A DNA stretch of 64,000 bases. Origin: Ptiloglossa arizonensis. Taxonomy: Eukaryota; Arthropoda; Insecta; Hymenoptera; Colletidae. Each line of letters opens with the position of its first letter. Within the stretch, counting starts at the first letter, position 1. The translations under genes were made by a program, and so were the position numbers. Shown one piece after another: positions 11,901 through 21,360 of this stretch. A model generated the notes under the pieces. It was not told the origin of the DNA, did no database searches, and saw only the letters and a program-made list of their open reading frames with translations. The DNA is taken from contig NC_135061.1 in the NCBI RefSeq assembly GCF_051014685.1, positions 4,175,029 through 4,239,028 of the forward strand, given 5' to 3'.

Positions 11901-14900
11901 ATCTGGATGCAACGAGTCTCGGTTAACGCAGCAAAACTTGGACTCAACATCGCTCAGACTCGATACTTTCCGTAATTTAACGTAATTAACGAAGAGACGA
12001 GGTACCAATGTTTACATTAATGTCTACGTGATCGGTTAAACTGTCTCCAGATATCTATCCAGTTTCTTCGGCTCCAGGAACCACTCTTATTCCTAACTGG
12101 GTTAGGAAGACCTAGTTAGGTCTGGGTTAGGAAGACCTGGTTAGGTCTGAGTTAGGAAGACCTGGTTAGGTCTGAGTTAGGAAGACCTGGTTAGGTCTGG
12201 GTTAGGAAGACCTGGTTAGGTCTGGGTTAGGAAGACCTGGTTAGGTCTAGATGAGAAAGACTTGGTTAGGTCTGGGTTAGGAAGACCTGGTTAGGTCTGG
12301 GTTAGGAGAGAATATCTATCTTCGAATATCTTTGGAATTTACACTTTGCTAGTAAACGAACTTTACTATTAAGCTCTTGGCGGTACTTAATTATTGCCTA
12401 TTTTGTACAAAACTTAATGTATCTCGAGTTTAATAAATTTCAAATAGCTCGTAGTTTGCGTTAAAGTCTAACAAGTCTAACCTCTTTCTAACAATAATTA
12501 AAAAAAAAAAACTTTCTTTCTCTTGAAGAAGGAGAAGGATCTGCTAGCAAATTTTAAGTAGTTTGGCAAACCTTCGGCTTAACATAACAGTGACTTGATA
12601 AATTCTCTAGTTTAACAGAAGCTGAGTCTAGGGTGGTCCAAGTTAACGAACCCCCAAGTTCAACCGAACGCAAGTATACGGTCTGGATTTAATAGATTCT
12701 AACTTGGGCCTGACTCTCCGTTAAAGTCCATTAAAGTCTCTCGGAATTAGAATTCCTCGAAAGACGATATCGAACTAACCTCTCTCTCTCTCTCTCTCTC
12801 TCTCTATTTCTCTTTCTCTTTCTCTCTCTCTCTCTACATGAAAAGCAAATCTTTTTTCACCTCTCGAAGGCGATATGCTTGCAGCCCGGAGACGCGAGCG
12901 GGCAGTTTGCATCCGCAGAGTTTCGACACCGGTTGGCATTAGAGCAACAAATACCTAGCAGCACGTGGGGTTCAGTGACCAGAGAATGTCGCGCACGTGC
13001 TCGAACAATGCCCAGCACCGAATCGAGTTAAAAGACACGTACCCGGTGAACTTTGTTCGAATTACCCGCCATTCGATATTATCGTTCCGCTACCGGTGGA
13101 TACGACGAGAGATCAAACGGTGGAAAGAGTGAAAAGAAACGTGCCGGTTAAAATTCTCGAGTACGATTCCGCGTCGTAGTCGTCGTGCGCTCCTCGCGCG
13201 TAAATTAGATCTCGTTGAGCGAGTTACGTCCAGCTGAGGGTTTCTTTCGATGTTCCACGTTCGGTCGAAACACCCGGTATCGAGAGCAATAGGCGGCAGG
13301 ACGCTGGCCATTATTTCAGTTGAAAACAACAGCAATAAGCTTCGGGAACGTATTTCTTGATACTTTTGTTTGATATAATTCCGCGCGCGGGGTTTCCACC
13401 GACGAGCGGACTGAAACTAAGCCAAACTACTCGCTCGTTCCTACCCGACTACCCGGCACTCGATGTCTGATAAAACTTTTTCGCCCGTCCTCTGGCTGGC
13501 TTCCTTCTCCCTCGTTTATAAGCTATTCCGCTCGCCTACCGGGTGTCACGAGCCGAGGGAACGCGTTCCCGAAGCCGACCAACGAGTCTCCTTACCCTCT
13601 GATCTTTAATAACAACTTTACCCAGAAACTTTACCGATCTTATTGATTTACCGCCTTGGTAATCCGTCCGGGAAACTTCAGATATGCTCGTCGAGTTTCC
13701 TGCTCGTTTCCAGGATTCCCCTCTCTCCCCAAAGCCCTCCCGGTTCTCGGGAACGTGACTCGAAAAATTCGCTGACAGCTAGACCGCGAAACGTTTCACA
13801 GAAATTATTCCCACCTGGTGTACGCGAACGATAATTACGTTATTTCTAAAACGAGGCCAGAACGATCGCAACTACGCGTTGCAAGTTCGAAGATGCTGGG
13901 GTATAGACGAATGGTGTCCTTTCTTGGATTCAACGAGACTACTGTCTCGGCTTTACCGTTGCGTTGGAAAACAGAGGTCGGTGAGATATTAACGTATTAA
14001 ATTTATGTTATCTCAGACCCCAAGTTTCCGAAATACAGGATTTGCTATCTCTAGCCCAGCTTAGATCCAAGTTACGCCGAACTTACAACTAGTTCTATAC
14101 TAATATAAGTCCAAGTTCTGACGAGTGTTAGAGTTCAACCTGTGATTCCTTGAACTCAAGTTTTACCGAATTTAGAATCTATTAGATTTATGTAGTTATA
14201 AACTTGAATCCTGTCGAGTCTGAAATCCAAGTTCTGAAGAGCCTAGAGTTCAACCTACGATTCCTTGAACACAAGTCTTAGCGAATCTAGAATCTATTAG
14301 ATCTCTATCGTCATAAACTTGAATCTTACCGAGTTTTGAAATCCAAGTTCTGACGAATCTAGAGTTCAACCTACGATTCCTTGAACCCAAGTTTTACCGA
14401 ATTTAGAATCTATTAGATCTATATAGTTATAAACTTGAATCCTGTCAAGTTCTGAAATCCAAGTTCTGACGAGTTTAGAGTTCAACTTGCGATTTCTTGA
14501 ACCCAAGTTTTACCGAATCTAGAACCTATTAGATCTCTATCGCCATAAGCTTCAATCCTGCCGAGTCTGAACCTATTAAATCTAGACCTAAATCTAGGTC
14601 TACCTAGATTCGAGTTCTACCAGTTCTATACTTTCTGACGTATAAATTACAATACATTCCAATTCTGTCGAAATTAAAGTCGGATACATCTAGGTTATCT
14701 TGAGCACCGTTTCTACCTAACTGTGGTCGCTATTATGACTATTATAAGTAGATCTAAATTTTGATAATATTAGAATCCGTTGGATCTAGGCTACGTCAGG
14801 TGCAAGTTCTGCCAATTCTAGAACGTTCGAGCTACGAAGCTACGTACTTTAAAATTCTTCTGAAATTGGAATCTGGCAGAACTTGGACCTAAAATACTTT

Positions 14901-17900
14901 AAGGCCCGATAAGCTCTCTGATCGACACAACTTGAATATTAGTAAAATCCAGATGTAACAAGTTTTATTCTAAACGAATAAAACTCATTCGTTTTAGAAT
15001 AAAACGAATGATGGATTCAAATTCATCCAAGCTTGGAATCTTCTACGAGTCTATCTTCATCTCGACTCGTGCCGAACACAGAATCATTACACCTACATCA
15101 ACCATAAGTTCAAGTATTGCTGAGCCTAATTTCATCCCTCTTTTCAAGTCCCAGTTTAGTGAAACTTGGACTTCTGTAGTTTATTAACCTTCTTTTGTTG
15201 ATTTTCGTCGAAGGACAACGATACACACTATCGTGTCGCGTCTTCGACGTTTGCAACTTAACGATAGTTACATAGGCGTCGAATATAAACACTCTAGAGC
15301 TGCAACGAGCTACCCGTCTCCTCTTTCGACTCTCAATTTTCCAAAGTTTCTATCCAGGCATCGAACAGAACACATCTTCTCCATAATCGCACCAGATTCT
15401 CCGGAAAGTGATTTCGTTTTCCAAAATGGAGAATATATATTCAAATAAAGTGTTTACACACTCTGAAAAAATCGTGTTTTCACCACAAAAAAAAAGAAGA
15501 ACAACACGAAGTAACTTTCCAAACGACCCAATACTTCTCATTTTCAATCGTTAGTTAAATCACCGTTTCACCGAATACGTGCAAGCTCTCTGCGTCTGTG
15601 TGTGTGTGTATGTTTTTGACCTTAAATGCTACAACAGTTTTGAGTTCCGAGATACGTCTGCAAATTTTCTGACGTCGTTTCAGAAACACCGCGGTCGGTA
15701 AACAAACAGAACGCATCACCGATCGCGAATATACCGTCGACGGAGAAGTCGGCCGCGCGAAATAGCATCGCGACGTCAGTTTCGCAACGCGATTAAATTA
15801 TATCGGCGTAAAACAGGAACAGCGAGCCGCGATATAAAGTTTATTGTGCGCCGTGGTGTAACGCGTCGACGCAACTTGTCCGCGCGCAATTTTTTTTTTT
15901 TTTTTTCCTCTCTACCCAGTAGCCGCGAATTTCAGTGACCAGCTCCGACGCGTGCACCGCCCGTACAAATAACGAGAGATTGTTATTGTTTTTACGCGCG
16001 ACAGGCAGAGCGACGAATTTTACGAGCGCGCGGTAAACAGCTGAATATTACTGCGATCGTAAACTCCCTTTTATCGTTCGTTCGAATCGTTACGCGATTT
16101 CCAGCGGATATAGATGCACATATGCGGGCGGGGCGTGCAGATACGTTGCACCAACACGAGTGTTCTCGGTGCATCGTGCCGTTTGATCGCTAGACAACGA
16201 TCGATCGGTACAACGGAACCGGATCGATGTTACTTTTAGTTACGTTCGGCAACCAACGGCCTAGATTTGCGTCTTACGTTCGTTACCAGTTTAATGGAAC
16301 ACGGTAATCAGGATAGAGGGACCTTCGTTTCGAATACTTCCGTCAGATTGTGATAAATAATCTACAGGCGATGTTTCGTTGTCCTTTGACTCTTGGTTCA
16401 TAGATTATGTGCACGCTTCTTAACCCTTTCACGGTGGAGCGTTCAGAAATGAATTGTGCTCTGGCTGGCTGGCATAATGTGTAAAGTATGTAATTTTGTA
16501 GTGTATGTAAGCATTGTAAATCGAAAGGTCCACCAAGTGGAAAAGAAATTTCTTACACCATTTCAGAGTTTCACTGATAACAAATGAACGACGCCAAAAA
16601 GTGCTGTTCGCTCGAAGGGAGCGTCTATAGGTGAAAGTTTGCCACGAAAGGGTTAAAATTCGAACTTTTCGTAAATTTCATCCTACTCTATGCAACACAC
16701 TTGATAGATCCTGTGTTCAGACTCGAGCATATTTGAAATAAGGTTTGAAATGTATCCTTCGAAAGTTATCAAGTTTCTATTCACGAACGACGAATCAGAT
16801 TCAGATAAGGTGACTAAATATATATATATAAACACCAATCATTTGAAATGGGTTTGAACACCAAAGTGCGTAACGAGTATCTAAAATAACGTCGCGAGGA
16901 ATAAAAAATTGAAACGGCCTTTCGAAGAATTATTTCTTATTTTCGTTCCAAGTAAAAGTTGCCCGCCAGTGTCCGTTACGTCACTTTACCACCTATCCTA
17001 ACTTGGACTATCACCTATCTTAGATCGAATTATCAGCAATCCAATCTCGAGCTATCATTATTCTGGTTCAGCCAATCACCTAATTTCGCCTATCTTGGAC
17101 TATCGTCTATCCTAGCTTAGACTACATCGGCTGTTCTACCCTGAGCTAAGACAGGTTCCTAGCTTGAATTATATCACTTATCCCAGCCTGGTGTATATCA
17201 CCTATTCTATCTTCTACTACTACCTATTCTACCTTAAATTATATAACGTATCTTTCATCGTATCGTGTATCCCATTTCTGACCATACCCTCTATCTTATC
17301 ATCGAATATCGCGTACAGTGTCTCGAACTATCATCCATTTTATTAATTCCCCTGATACCTGTGCGACAAGTGGAACGCTTTGCAATGTTTCTTTTCGGAT
17401 AAAAATACATATATTTTCGACCGTGTCCCATTCTTCGTATCTTGAGACAATCCTGTCTAATTTTGGACCACCATATATCCAAACTTTTCCAATATTCGTA
17501 TCACGGATGCAATTTTCCAACGTTTGCTTTCAGCAAATATTCGTACGGAAACAACGAAGAATCGAACGTTCTGTCAACTTACCGATATAATATGGGTCTG
17601 CGTAGAGGGCAGCAGCCTTGGGGGAGGTGTATCTCGGTGAGTCCTGGCCGAATTCATCCGAGCCGTACTGCAACAAATAAAACAACGAACGTTTATTAAC
17701 TCGTAGACACGAGTTCACTCGTAGCTGCGCGGCTATCGGATCGTGAGACGAGACACCGTGAATGAAGTCGATCCGCGATCAAACGATACGATTCGCCTCG
17801 GGACAGAAATCGTGCGAGTGTCACGATACACGGCGTCGCAGTTGCATCGTTGGAGCAACACGTTGCAACAGAACGGGGCAACTGTCTCAATGTCGTCGAT

Positions 17901-18320
17901 GTTCGCTGGAATGCCAACTAACGCCTTTACCACGGAAATCTGTGTCGACGAATTACACGTCATTACGTTTCCAAGAGCGCGGTGGTTTATCGTCGATCGA
18001 CGCAAATCAATTTCAACGCGTCTTCGAAGTGAATGCATTCGGTGCACATCGGTTACTAAGAACCGACCATCGCGTTTATCGTAATCGATAAAGGATCGTT
18101 TCGAGATTAGTCGCTTTGAAGTTACCAAAAGTCGAATCTTCGATACACTGTTCTTTATACACGTGTATCGTTTATTATAACGTTTATATACGTTTATATA
18201 CGTTATTTGTATACGTGTTTGGTTCCAGCCGCGTGTATTCAGCGGTAAATGTAAAAATCCCTCGCGCCGATTCGCTCTCACCATTCTGTAACTGCCGTAG
18301 TCCGCAGGACACGCAAACAT
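2242..18320 (-). CDS. da: daughterless (class I bHLH E-protein), multi-exon, partial: lacks bHLH and 3' end
   Basis: E-proteins are nuclear transcription factors that dimerise with tissue-specific bHLH proteins (in insects the proneural and myogenic factors and the sex-determination network) and bind E-boxes. Nine exon candidates on the minus strand join with continuous phase. Seen in order: DEFGQDSPRYTSPK, a Gly/Pro-rich block ending HLPHDPM, SLPPMSTFRG, GKTLAS then IYPTDQ, SNPSTPVSSPPPLTG, RLDDAIGFLRDHAE, MEERLDDAINVLRNHAE, KKRKDPPDSS and GKGTKRSRRY. These match, from memory, the order and sequence of conserved blocks in fly Da and vertebrate TCF4/TCF12. The last exon stops two bases into a Tyr codon, just before the position of the acidic linker and bHLH in known Da proteins. 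No RERIR/NNARER-type sequence is found from 1 to 2241, so the bHLH exon is outside the window. Introns range from 85 nt to 5.7 kb. The identity is firm; the 5' end is uncertain. Confidence 0.93.
2900..3445. repeat. Simple repeats: poly-T, (GA)n and poly-T
   Basis: A T-rich run lies near 2908-2920, a (GA)n microsatellite at 2949-2977 and a long T tract at 3400-3439. The surrounding sequence (2381-3650) is da intron with moderate GC and no exon I can support. Confidence 0.85.
3655..4290. repeat. ~125-bp direct pair followed by a 73-bp tandem array (about 4 copies)
   Basis: At 3660-3895 a segment with ACTCTGGAGAAAATGTA, a T tract and GTTGTACTTTAAATTGTAGACC occurs twice. From about 3985, units with GGGGTACTTTA, TCTCGATC and AAACAAAAATTA repeat at 73-74 bp spacing. 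They lie within the da intron. Confidence 0.85.
4291..5062. other. da intron, nothing recognised
   Basis: Unique-looking intron sequence up to the donor of the 5063 exon. No repeats or exons are supported. Confidence 0.6.
5063..5180 (-). CDS. da: da exon: Pro/Thr-rich linker (PGLTPTPDTDGS, IKIERL)
   Basis: 118 nt, phase 0 at its start and one base left over at its end. The acceptor is TTTCGTTACAG and the donor GTAAGTTTG. It reads TSPHPAVTVAQPQGSY, then PGLTPTPDTDGS, then IKIERLPVTNA. It is separated from the upstream exon by only 85 nt (5181-5265), which is typical of a minimal insect intron. The IKIE motif resembles a sumoylation consensus (hydrophobic-K-x-E); that is a motif reading only. 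Confidence 0.9.
5266..5409 (-). CDS. da: da exon: LDDAI helix of activation domain 2
   Basis: 144 nt, 48 codons, phase 0 at both ends. The acceptor is TGTTGGTACAG and the donor GTGAGT. It starts GTRMEERLDDAINVLRNHAE and then runs SQLGLHIGPVGPHGSIY to SPPQLDHL. Fly Da has VRMEERLDDALNVLRNH at this place and vertebrate E-proteins ERLDDAIHVLRNHA. The helix lies in the second activation region of E-proteins. It is the best-conserved block in the window and anchors the gene identification. Confidence 0.95.
5410..6014. other. da intron between the two LDDAI exons
   Basis: 605 nt of intron with no repeat or further exon seen. Any splicing elements that choose between the two LDDAI exons could lie here. 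Confidence 0.6.
6015..6074 (-). CDS. da: da small exon: second LDDAI-like helix, possible cassette exon
   Basis: 60 nt, 20 codons, phase 0 at both ends, with donor GAG|GTGAGG. The acceptor is GTGTGAAG after a T/G-rich tract, which is weaker than the others. It reads PAPEQQRLDDAIGFLRDHAE, clearly related to the helix in the next exon downstream (MEERLDDAINVLRNHAE). Vertebrate TCF12 has, from memory, an extra helix (EQQL...QDAMSFLKD) just before its own RLDDAIHVL, so this may be the matching segment rather than a recent duplicate. Skipping, inclusion, or use instead of the downstream exon would all keep the frame. Confidence 0.8.
6075..6969. other. da intron with (CT)n at 6550-6596
   Basis: 895 nt of intron, AC- and A-rich just upstream of the 6074 exon, with a CT microsatellite. 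Overlapping minus-strand frames here are low-complexity shadows. Confidence 0.6.
6970..7131 (-). CDS. da: da exon: IYPTDQ...SNPSTPVSSPPPLTG block
   Basis: 162 nt, 54 codons, phase 0 at both ends. The acceptor is GACCTTACAG and the donor ATG|GTATGC. It begins IYPTDQSVSSYSSNPSTPV, then SSPPPLTGSAPGWAAG, and ends FTADPNRGTIHM. Fly Da has PADQSISSFGSNPSTPVNSPPPLT and vertebrates IYSPDH...SNPSTPVGSP at this site. This is a hallmark E-protein block. TIHM corresponds to SLHTM/SLHSL just upstream of the LDDAI helix. Confidence 0.94.
7132..7587. other. da intron, nothing recognised
   Basis: 456 nt between two firm exons. It holds the extra donor candidate at 7576. Confidence 0.6.
7588..7860 (-). CDS. 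da: da exon: SLPPMSTFRG block to GKTLAS
   Basis: 273 nt (91 codons) with the chosen donor, phase 0 at its start after acceptor TTGGTTGCAG. It starts AYSAMSPNGEPAAP, contains SLPPMSTFRG (fly: GLPPISSFR), then a Pro/Ala/Ser-rich low-complexity stretch, and ends GDNLGKTLASV. Three in-frame donors sit close together: TCT|GTAGTA (end 7591), GTA|GTAAGC (end 7588) and AGA|GTGAGT (end 7576). Vertebrate E-proteins read GKALASIY with no extra residue, which fits the first; the splice consensus favours the other two. Confidence 0.9.
8697..9175. repeat. ~183-bp tandem array, 2.6 copies, with a remnant at 9455-9535
   Basis: CGTATAAAGTGTAACAGAAG recurs at 8703, 8887 and 9069. Each full unit also carries TTTATTTAAACAGTAGAAG and GATGCAGTGGGGCATGG. 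A decayed piece of the same unit reappears near 9460-9535, so the array was once longer or has been broken. It lies in the da intron; 7861-8696 before it shows nothing. Confidence 0.9.
9540..11702. other. da intron, GC-rich in its second half
   Basis: From about 9700 the sequence becomes GC- and CpG-rich up to the 11703 exon. No exon with both splice sites and homology is seen. A conserved regulatory block is possible but unproven. Confidence 0.5.
11703..11839 (-). CDS. da: da exon: Gly/Pro/Tyr-rich segment (PWTGGGGSVQPPYSGYAPP)
   Basis: 137 nt. The first two bases finish a split codon (G+AT, Asp) and the end is phase 0. The acceptor is TCCGTGTTGTAG and the donor ATG|GTAAGC. It reads DGNAAGTGPGDPWTGGGG, then SVQPPYSGYAPPHLAQPAY, then PMHLPHDPM. 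Vertebrate homologues have DG...SSDLWSSSGMSQPGY at this position, so the Asp-Gly start and the later Gln-Pro-Tyr run are consistent. Its phase agrees with both neighbours. Confidence 0.88.
12091..12310. repeat. 25-bp minisatellite with two TTAGG motifs per unit, about 8-9 copies
   Basis: Each 25-bp unit is TTAGGAAGACCTGG followed by TTAGGTCTGGG. AGACCT and AGGTCT within the unit form an inverted repeat with a 4-nt spacer. TTAGG is the usual arthropod telomere repeat, and an 11-mer of the TTAGGTCTGGG type has, as I recall, been reported among hymenopteran telomere variants. It lies inside the 5.7-kb da intron, so it is interstitial. Confidence 0.92.
12781..12836. repeat. (CT)n microsatellite
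   Basis: A nearly pure CT run with a few TTT interruptions. The flanks, 12311-12780 and 12837-14090, are intron with no recognised feature; the second is moderately GC-rich. Confidence 0.95.
14090..14580. repeat. ~116-bp tandem array, about 4 diverged copies
   Basis: AATCTATTAGAT recurs at 14176, 14291, 14407 and (changed) 14523, with TCTGAAATCCAAGTTCTGA and GATTCCTTGAAC between. Copies differ by roughly a tenth. Decayed versions seem to trail on to about 14900. Confidence 0.85.
15391..15532. mobile_element. mariner-like MITE, copy 1
   Basis: It has CCGGAAAGTGATTTCGTTTT at the left and AACTTTCCAAACGACCCAATA at the right, with the shared core GGAGAATATATA and ACTCTGAAAAAATCGTGTTT. Relatives lie at 25764, 47747, 52992 and 53886. 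It has no coding capacity. 14900-15390 before it is intron with nothing recognised. Confidence 0.7.
15533..16419. other. da intron, GC-rich stretch, nothing coding recognised
   Basis: CpG-rich from about 15660 to 16250, with a T tract at 15890-15907. A conserved enhancer is possible; no exon is supported. Confidence 0.5.
16420..16656. mobile_element. TTAA-flanked MITE with CCCTTTC termini (237 bp)
   Basis: The left end is TTAACCCTTTCACGGTGG and the right end CCACGAAAGGGTTAA, an inverted repeat flanked by TTAA on both sides, the piggyBac-type target. No coding capacity. Confidence 0.65.
16980..17330. repeat. Degenerate short tandem tract (CCTATCYTAGNTTGGACTATCA-like)
   Basis: Phrases such as CACCTATC, CTTGGACTATC and CTATCCTAGC recur every 20-25 bp with heavy divergence. 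It is an old minisatellite in the da intron. Confidence 0.5.
17583..17667 (-). CDS. da: da exon: DEFGQDSPRYTSPK block
   Basis: 85 nt, phase 0 at its start with one base left over at its end. The acceptor is TTATTTGTTGCAG and the donor G|GTAAGT. It reads YGSDEFGQDSPRYTSPK, then AAALYADPYYI. E-proteins share D-SP-Y-SPKP followed by a short hydrophobic run at this place (TCF12: FNRESPSYPSPKP). The splice sites are among the best in the window. Confidence 0.92.
18282..18320 (-). CDS. da: da candidate alternative first coding exon (13 residues)
   Basis: An ATG at 18320 opens MFACPADYGSYRM and meets a donor ATG|GTGAGA in phase 0, which joins exactly to YGSDEFGQDSP in the next exon. No convincing acceptor is seen just upstream, while the DNA from 18330 to 19000 is GC-rich with a TATA-like stretch near 18475. 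This fits a downstream promoter giving a short N-terminus, as vertebrate TCF4 and TCF12 do with their alternative first exons. An upstream ATG at 18451 would open a 32-codon reading frame that ends before 18360. The alternative is a chance ATG in an intron. Confidence 0.5.
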
Positions 18321-19010
18321 ATCGCCAGTGAACGCAGTAAACCGCCGAGAGGAAGTCAGATCGCGTCGTAGGACAACATAACCGGCGATCTACGGCCGGG
18401 GATTGGACACGGTGGTGGAAAGTGCCGCGAGGGGGTGTCTCGCGGCAGCATACCCTCGTCCCAATTTCACCGTGATATATGTTAAAATATTCCGCGCCGC
18501 TTCCCTTATCCTCCCGTCGAGAGCTCCTCCGTTCCCGCCGCCACTGTGCCGAAAACTTTTGTCCGCGGTCCCCTCCCTTCCCCTTCCTCTTCCACCACCA
18601 CCGCTACCTCCGACACCACCACCACCACCTGCTACCACCGGCGACGAAAAGTGCCACGGAACAACAGGGACAACCAAGTTTCGACTAACGCGAGGACTAT
18701 GGCCGGCTCGAATTTCACGGCTCCACGGGAGCGTGAAAGAATCGCGTTACTTTGGGACAACTCGCGGATACACGGGCCACCCTTTCGCGATACTCGCGAA
18801 CACGAGACAACGTTGCCAGACAACGAGCCGATGCACGCCGGTGATCCCCGAGCGCGACGCTTATTCGGTACACCGAGTGAGCCGATAACGTAAACAGAGA
18901 CGACCGAGCGACGCGTACGTAAGCAACGTTAGAAAAACGACACGTTACGCGCGAAGGGCGACGCGAGACTGAGAACGGTCTCACTGCGCGGCGAGACGCG
19001 ACGATTGACT
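18321..19010 (-). promoter_or_regulatory. GC-rich region upstream of the short da first exon; possible promoter
   Basis: About 690 bp that are markedly more GC- and CpG-rich than the surrounding DNA, directly upstream (minus strand) of the 18320 ATG. It contains a CCA/CCT-rich microsatellite near 18590-18640 and, on the minus strand, an ATATTTTAACATATATCA stretch at about 18473-18490. Open frames here are compositional. The promoter role is inferred from position and composition only. Confidence 0.35.
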
Positions 19011-19269
19011 GAGCGAATAGTGGGGCTCACGGGGACCAATAGGGGAACGCTTCGCTACTGAGAGGCTAAGATGCGTGTAGATGCGTCCTTTCGATAACTC
19101 GCACGATTCTACGCTCTCGCTTTGACGAGTTTATATCTCGGTGTTTAGGTTCGCGATGACTGGAGTGGCAAAGGTCGACTGCCGGACACTATTGCGCGCC
19201 AAGTAGCTTTTACAAGGATTTCGTCGATTCTCCGGGCACGAAATCGAATCCTTCGAAACGAGAACGGTG

Positions 19270-20045
19270 GAGGGACTTTGACTTTGGCTCTTGGTTGAGC
19301 GGATACGATCTTTTGGAGTATTAGCAAAATGCTGGGACAATTACAATTGGATGTGTGGAATGGTACAATAATAATTGGATTTATTTAAAAATTGACTTTG
19401 TTTCTTGGTTGGACTGATCCGATTCTTTGGAATATTAGCAAAATGGTGGAACAATTACAATTGGATCCTCCGGAATGGTACATTAATAATTAGATTTATT
19501 TAAAAATTGACTTTGTTTCTTGGTTGGACTGATCCGATTCTTTGGAATATTAGCAAAATGGTGGGACAATTACAATTGGATCCCAACAATTACAATTGGA
19601 TGTGTGGAACGGTTCAATAATAATTAGATTTATTTAAAAATTGACTTTATCTCTTGGTTGAACGGGATCCTTTGAAATACTAGCAAAATGGCGGGGCAAT
19701 TACAATTGCATCCCCTGGAACGGTACAATAATAATTAGATTTATTTAAAAATTGACTTTGTCTTTTTTTTGCATAAACAGATCCTTTCCTTTGAAATACT
19801 AGCAAAATGGTGAAACAATTACAATTGGATGTGTGGAACGGTACAATAATAATTAGATTTATTTAAAAATTGACCATGTCTCTTGGTTAAACGGATCCGA
19901 CCCTTTGAAGTACTAGCAAAATGGTAGAACAATTACAATTGGATCCTCCGGAACGGTACAATAATAACGATATTTACTTAAAAATTGACTTTGTCTCTTG
20001 GTTAAACGGTACAATAATAATTAGATTTATTTCAAAATGAATTTT
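19270..20045. repeat. ~115-bp tandem array, about 6 copies
   Basis: TAGCAAAATGGTGG, ACAATTACAATTGGAT and ATTTATTTAAAAATTGAC recur at about 115-bp spacing (19322, 19436, 19551, 19681, 19800, 19914), with a small internal duplication near 19580. Confidence 0.9.
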
Positions 20046-20782
20046 AGTTTCTAACAAACGAATTACCCAAGTAGTTGGCACAAGTACTAAAGAAAGTGCA
20101 AAATTGTTTAAATATAAAAACAAACGATGCCTCGTTTATCGTCACATTTCTAACAAAAACGCAGATGGAAAAAGTTACCGAAAATCTAATTTGAAATCTA
20201 ATCGAATCTAATTAAAATTTCAATCTAATCGAAAATACTTGTATTCTGTACAATATATCGGGAGAAACACTGAAACAATGTTCGCGTTCGAACAATATTT
20301 TCCACGTAAAACACACACACACATACACCCACAAATGTAGATGATAACCCAGAACAGCGAAATGCGTGTTCCTCGGCACTGAAGGGTTAAAGAGTGTGCA
20401 AAGTGCGAAAAGGTGGCGCGAAATCTGATCCCAAGAACAAAAGATCTCGGAGAGCGTTCACGGTGCATCCGTATCCGGTGAGGGAGGGACGGGTACATAA
20501 TTGTACGCGATAAAAGCGTCGAGTTTATCGCGGCAGGAGTCGATAACGGGCTTACAAATACGAACGCCTGTCCCGGTGGTGGTGGTGGTGGGGGGACGAG
20601 AAAAAAGCTGCTGCTAATCGCGCGATAAACGCCCGGCCTCTGGACCTATTAATTTAAATGAATTGCTTTGACATGGGTGGCTCCGATACACACTCGTTCA
20701 ATTTCATCTCCTCCCCCCTCACCCTTTTACGAATCCACGGCCTCGATTTCGACTCCTCGTTTACACAACAGATTTCGACCGA
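20046..20782. other. Non-coding, (GGT)n near 20576-20600
   Basis: AT-rich then GC-richer sequence. A GAAGGGTTAAAG motif at 20380 may be one end of a lost TTAA element. No gene seen. Confidence 0.5.
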
Positions 20783-21360
20783 ACACGATCGATGATCGAT
20801 CGACCGGGAGTACCAGGCCAAAACAAAGAGACACCTACATTATACACGATTTGTACAACGAGATAACCGGATTACGTTCGACAGGTTACGATCACTAGGT
20901 TCCGCTAGATCCGAAGCTTCAATGTCTCCGATCTCGATCCACGAAATCGATCCGTAGATGGACGAAAGCAGAAACACGATCGATGATCGATCGACCGAGA
21001 GTACCAGGCCGAAACAAAGAGACACCTACATTATACACGATTTGTACAACGAGATAACCGAATTACGTTCGACAGGTTACGATCACTAGGTTTCGCTAGA
21101 TCAGAAGCTTCAATGTCTCCGATCTCGATCCACGAAATCGATCCGTAGATGGACGAAAGCAGAAACACGATCGATGATCGATCGACCGAGAGTACCAGGC
21201 CAGAACAAAGAGACACCTACATTACTAGTATACACGATTTGTACAACGAGATAACCGAATTACGTTCGACAGGTTACGATCACTAGGTTTCGCTAGATCC
21301 GAAGCTTCAATGTCTCCGATCTCGATCCACGAAATCGATTCGTAGATGGACGAAAGCAGA
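20783..21360. repeat. ~191-bp tandem array, 3 copies, with a 17-nt palindrome
   Basis: Units start AACACGATCGATGATCGATCG at 20783, 20973 and 21164. CGATCGAT-G-ATCGATCG within each is a perfect inverted repeat. Frames in the array repeat with it and are not genes. Confidence 0.92.
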
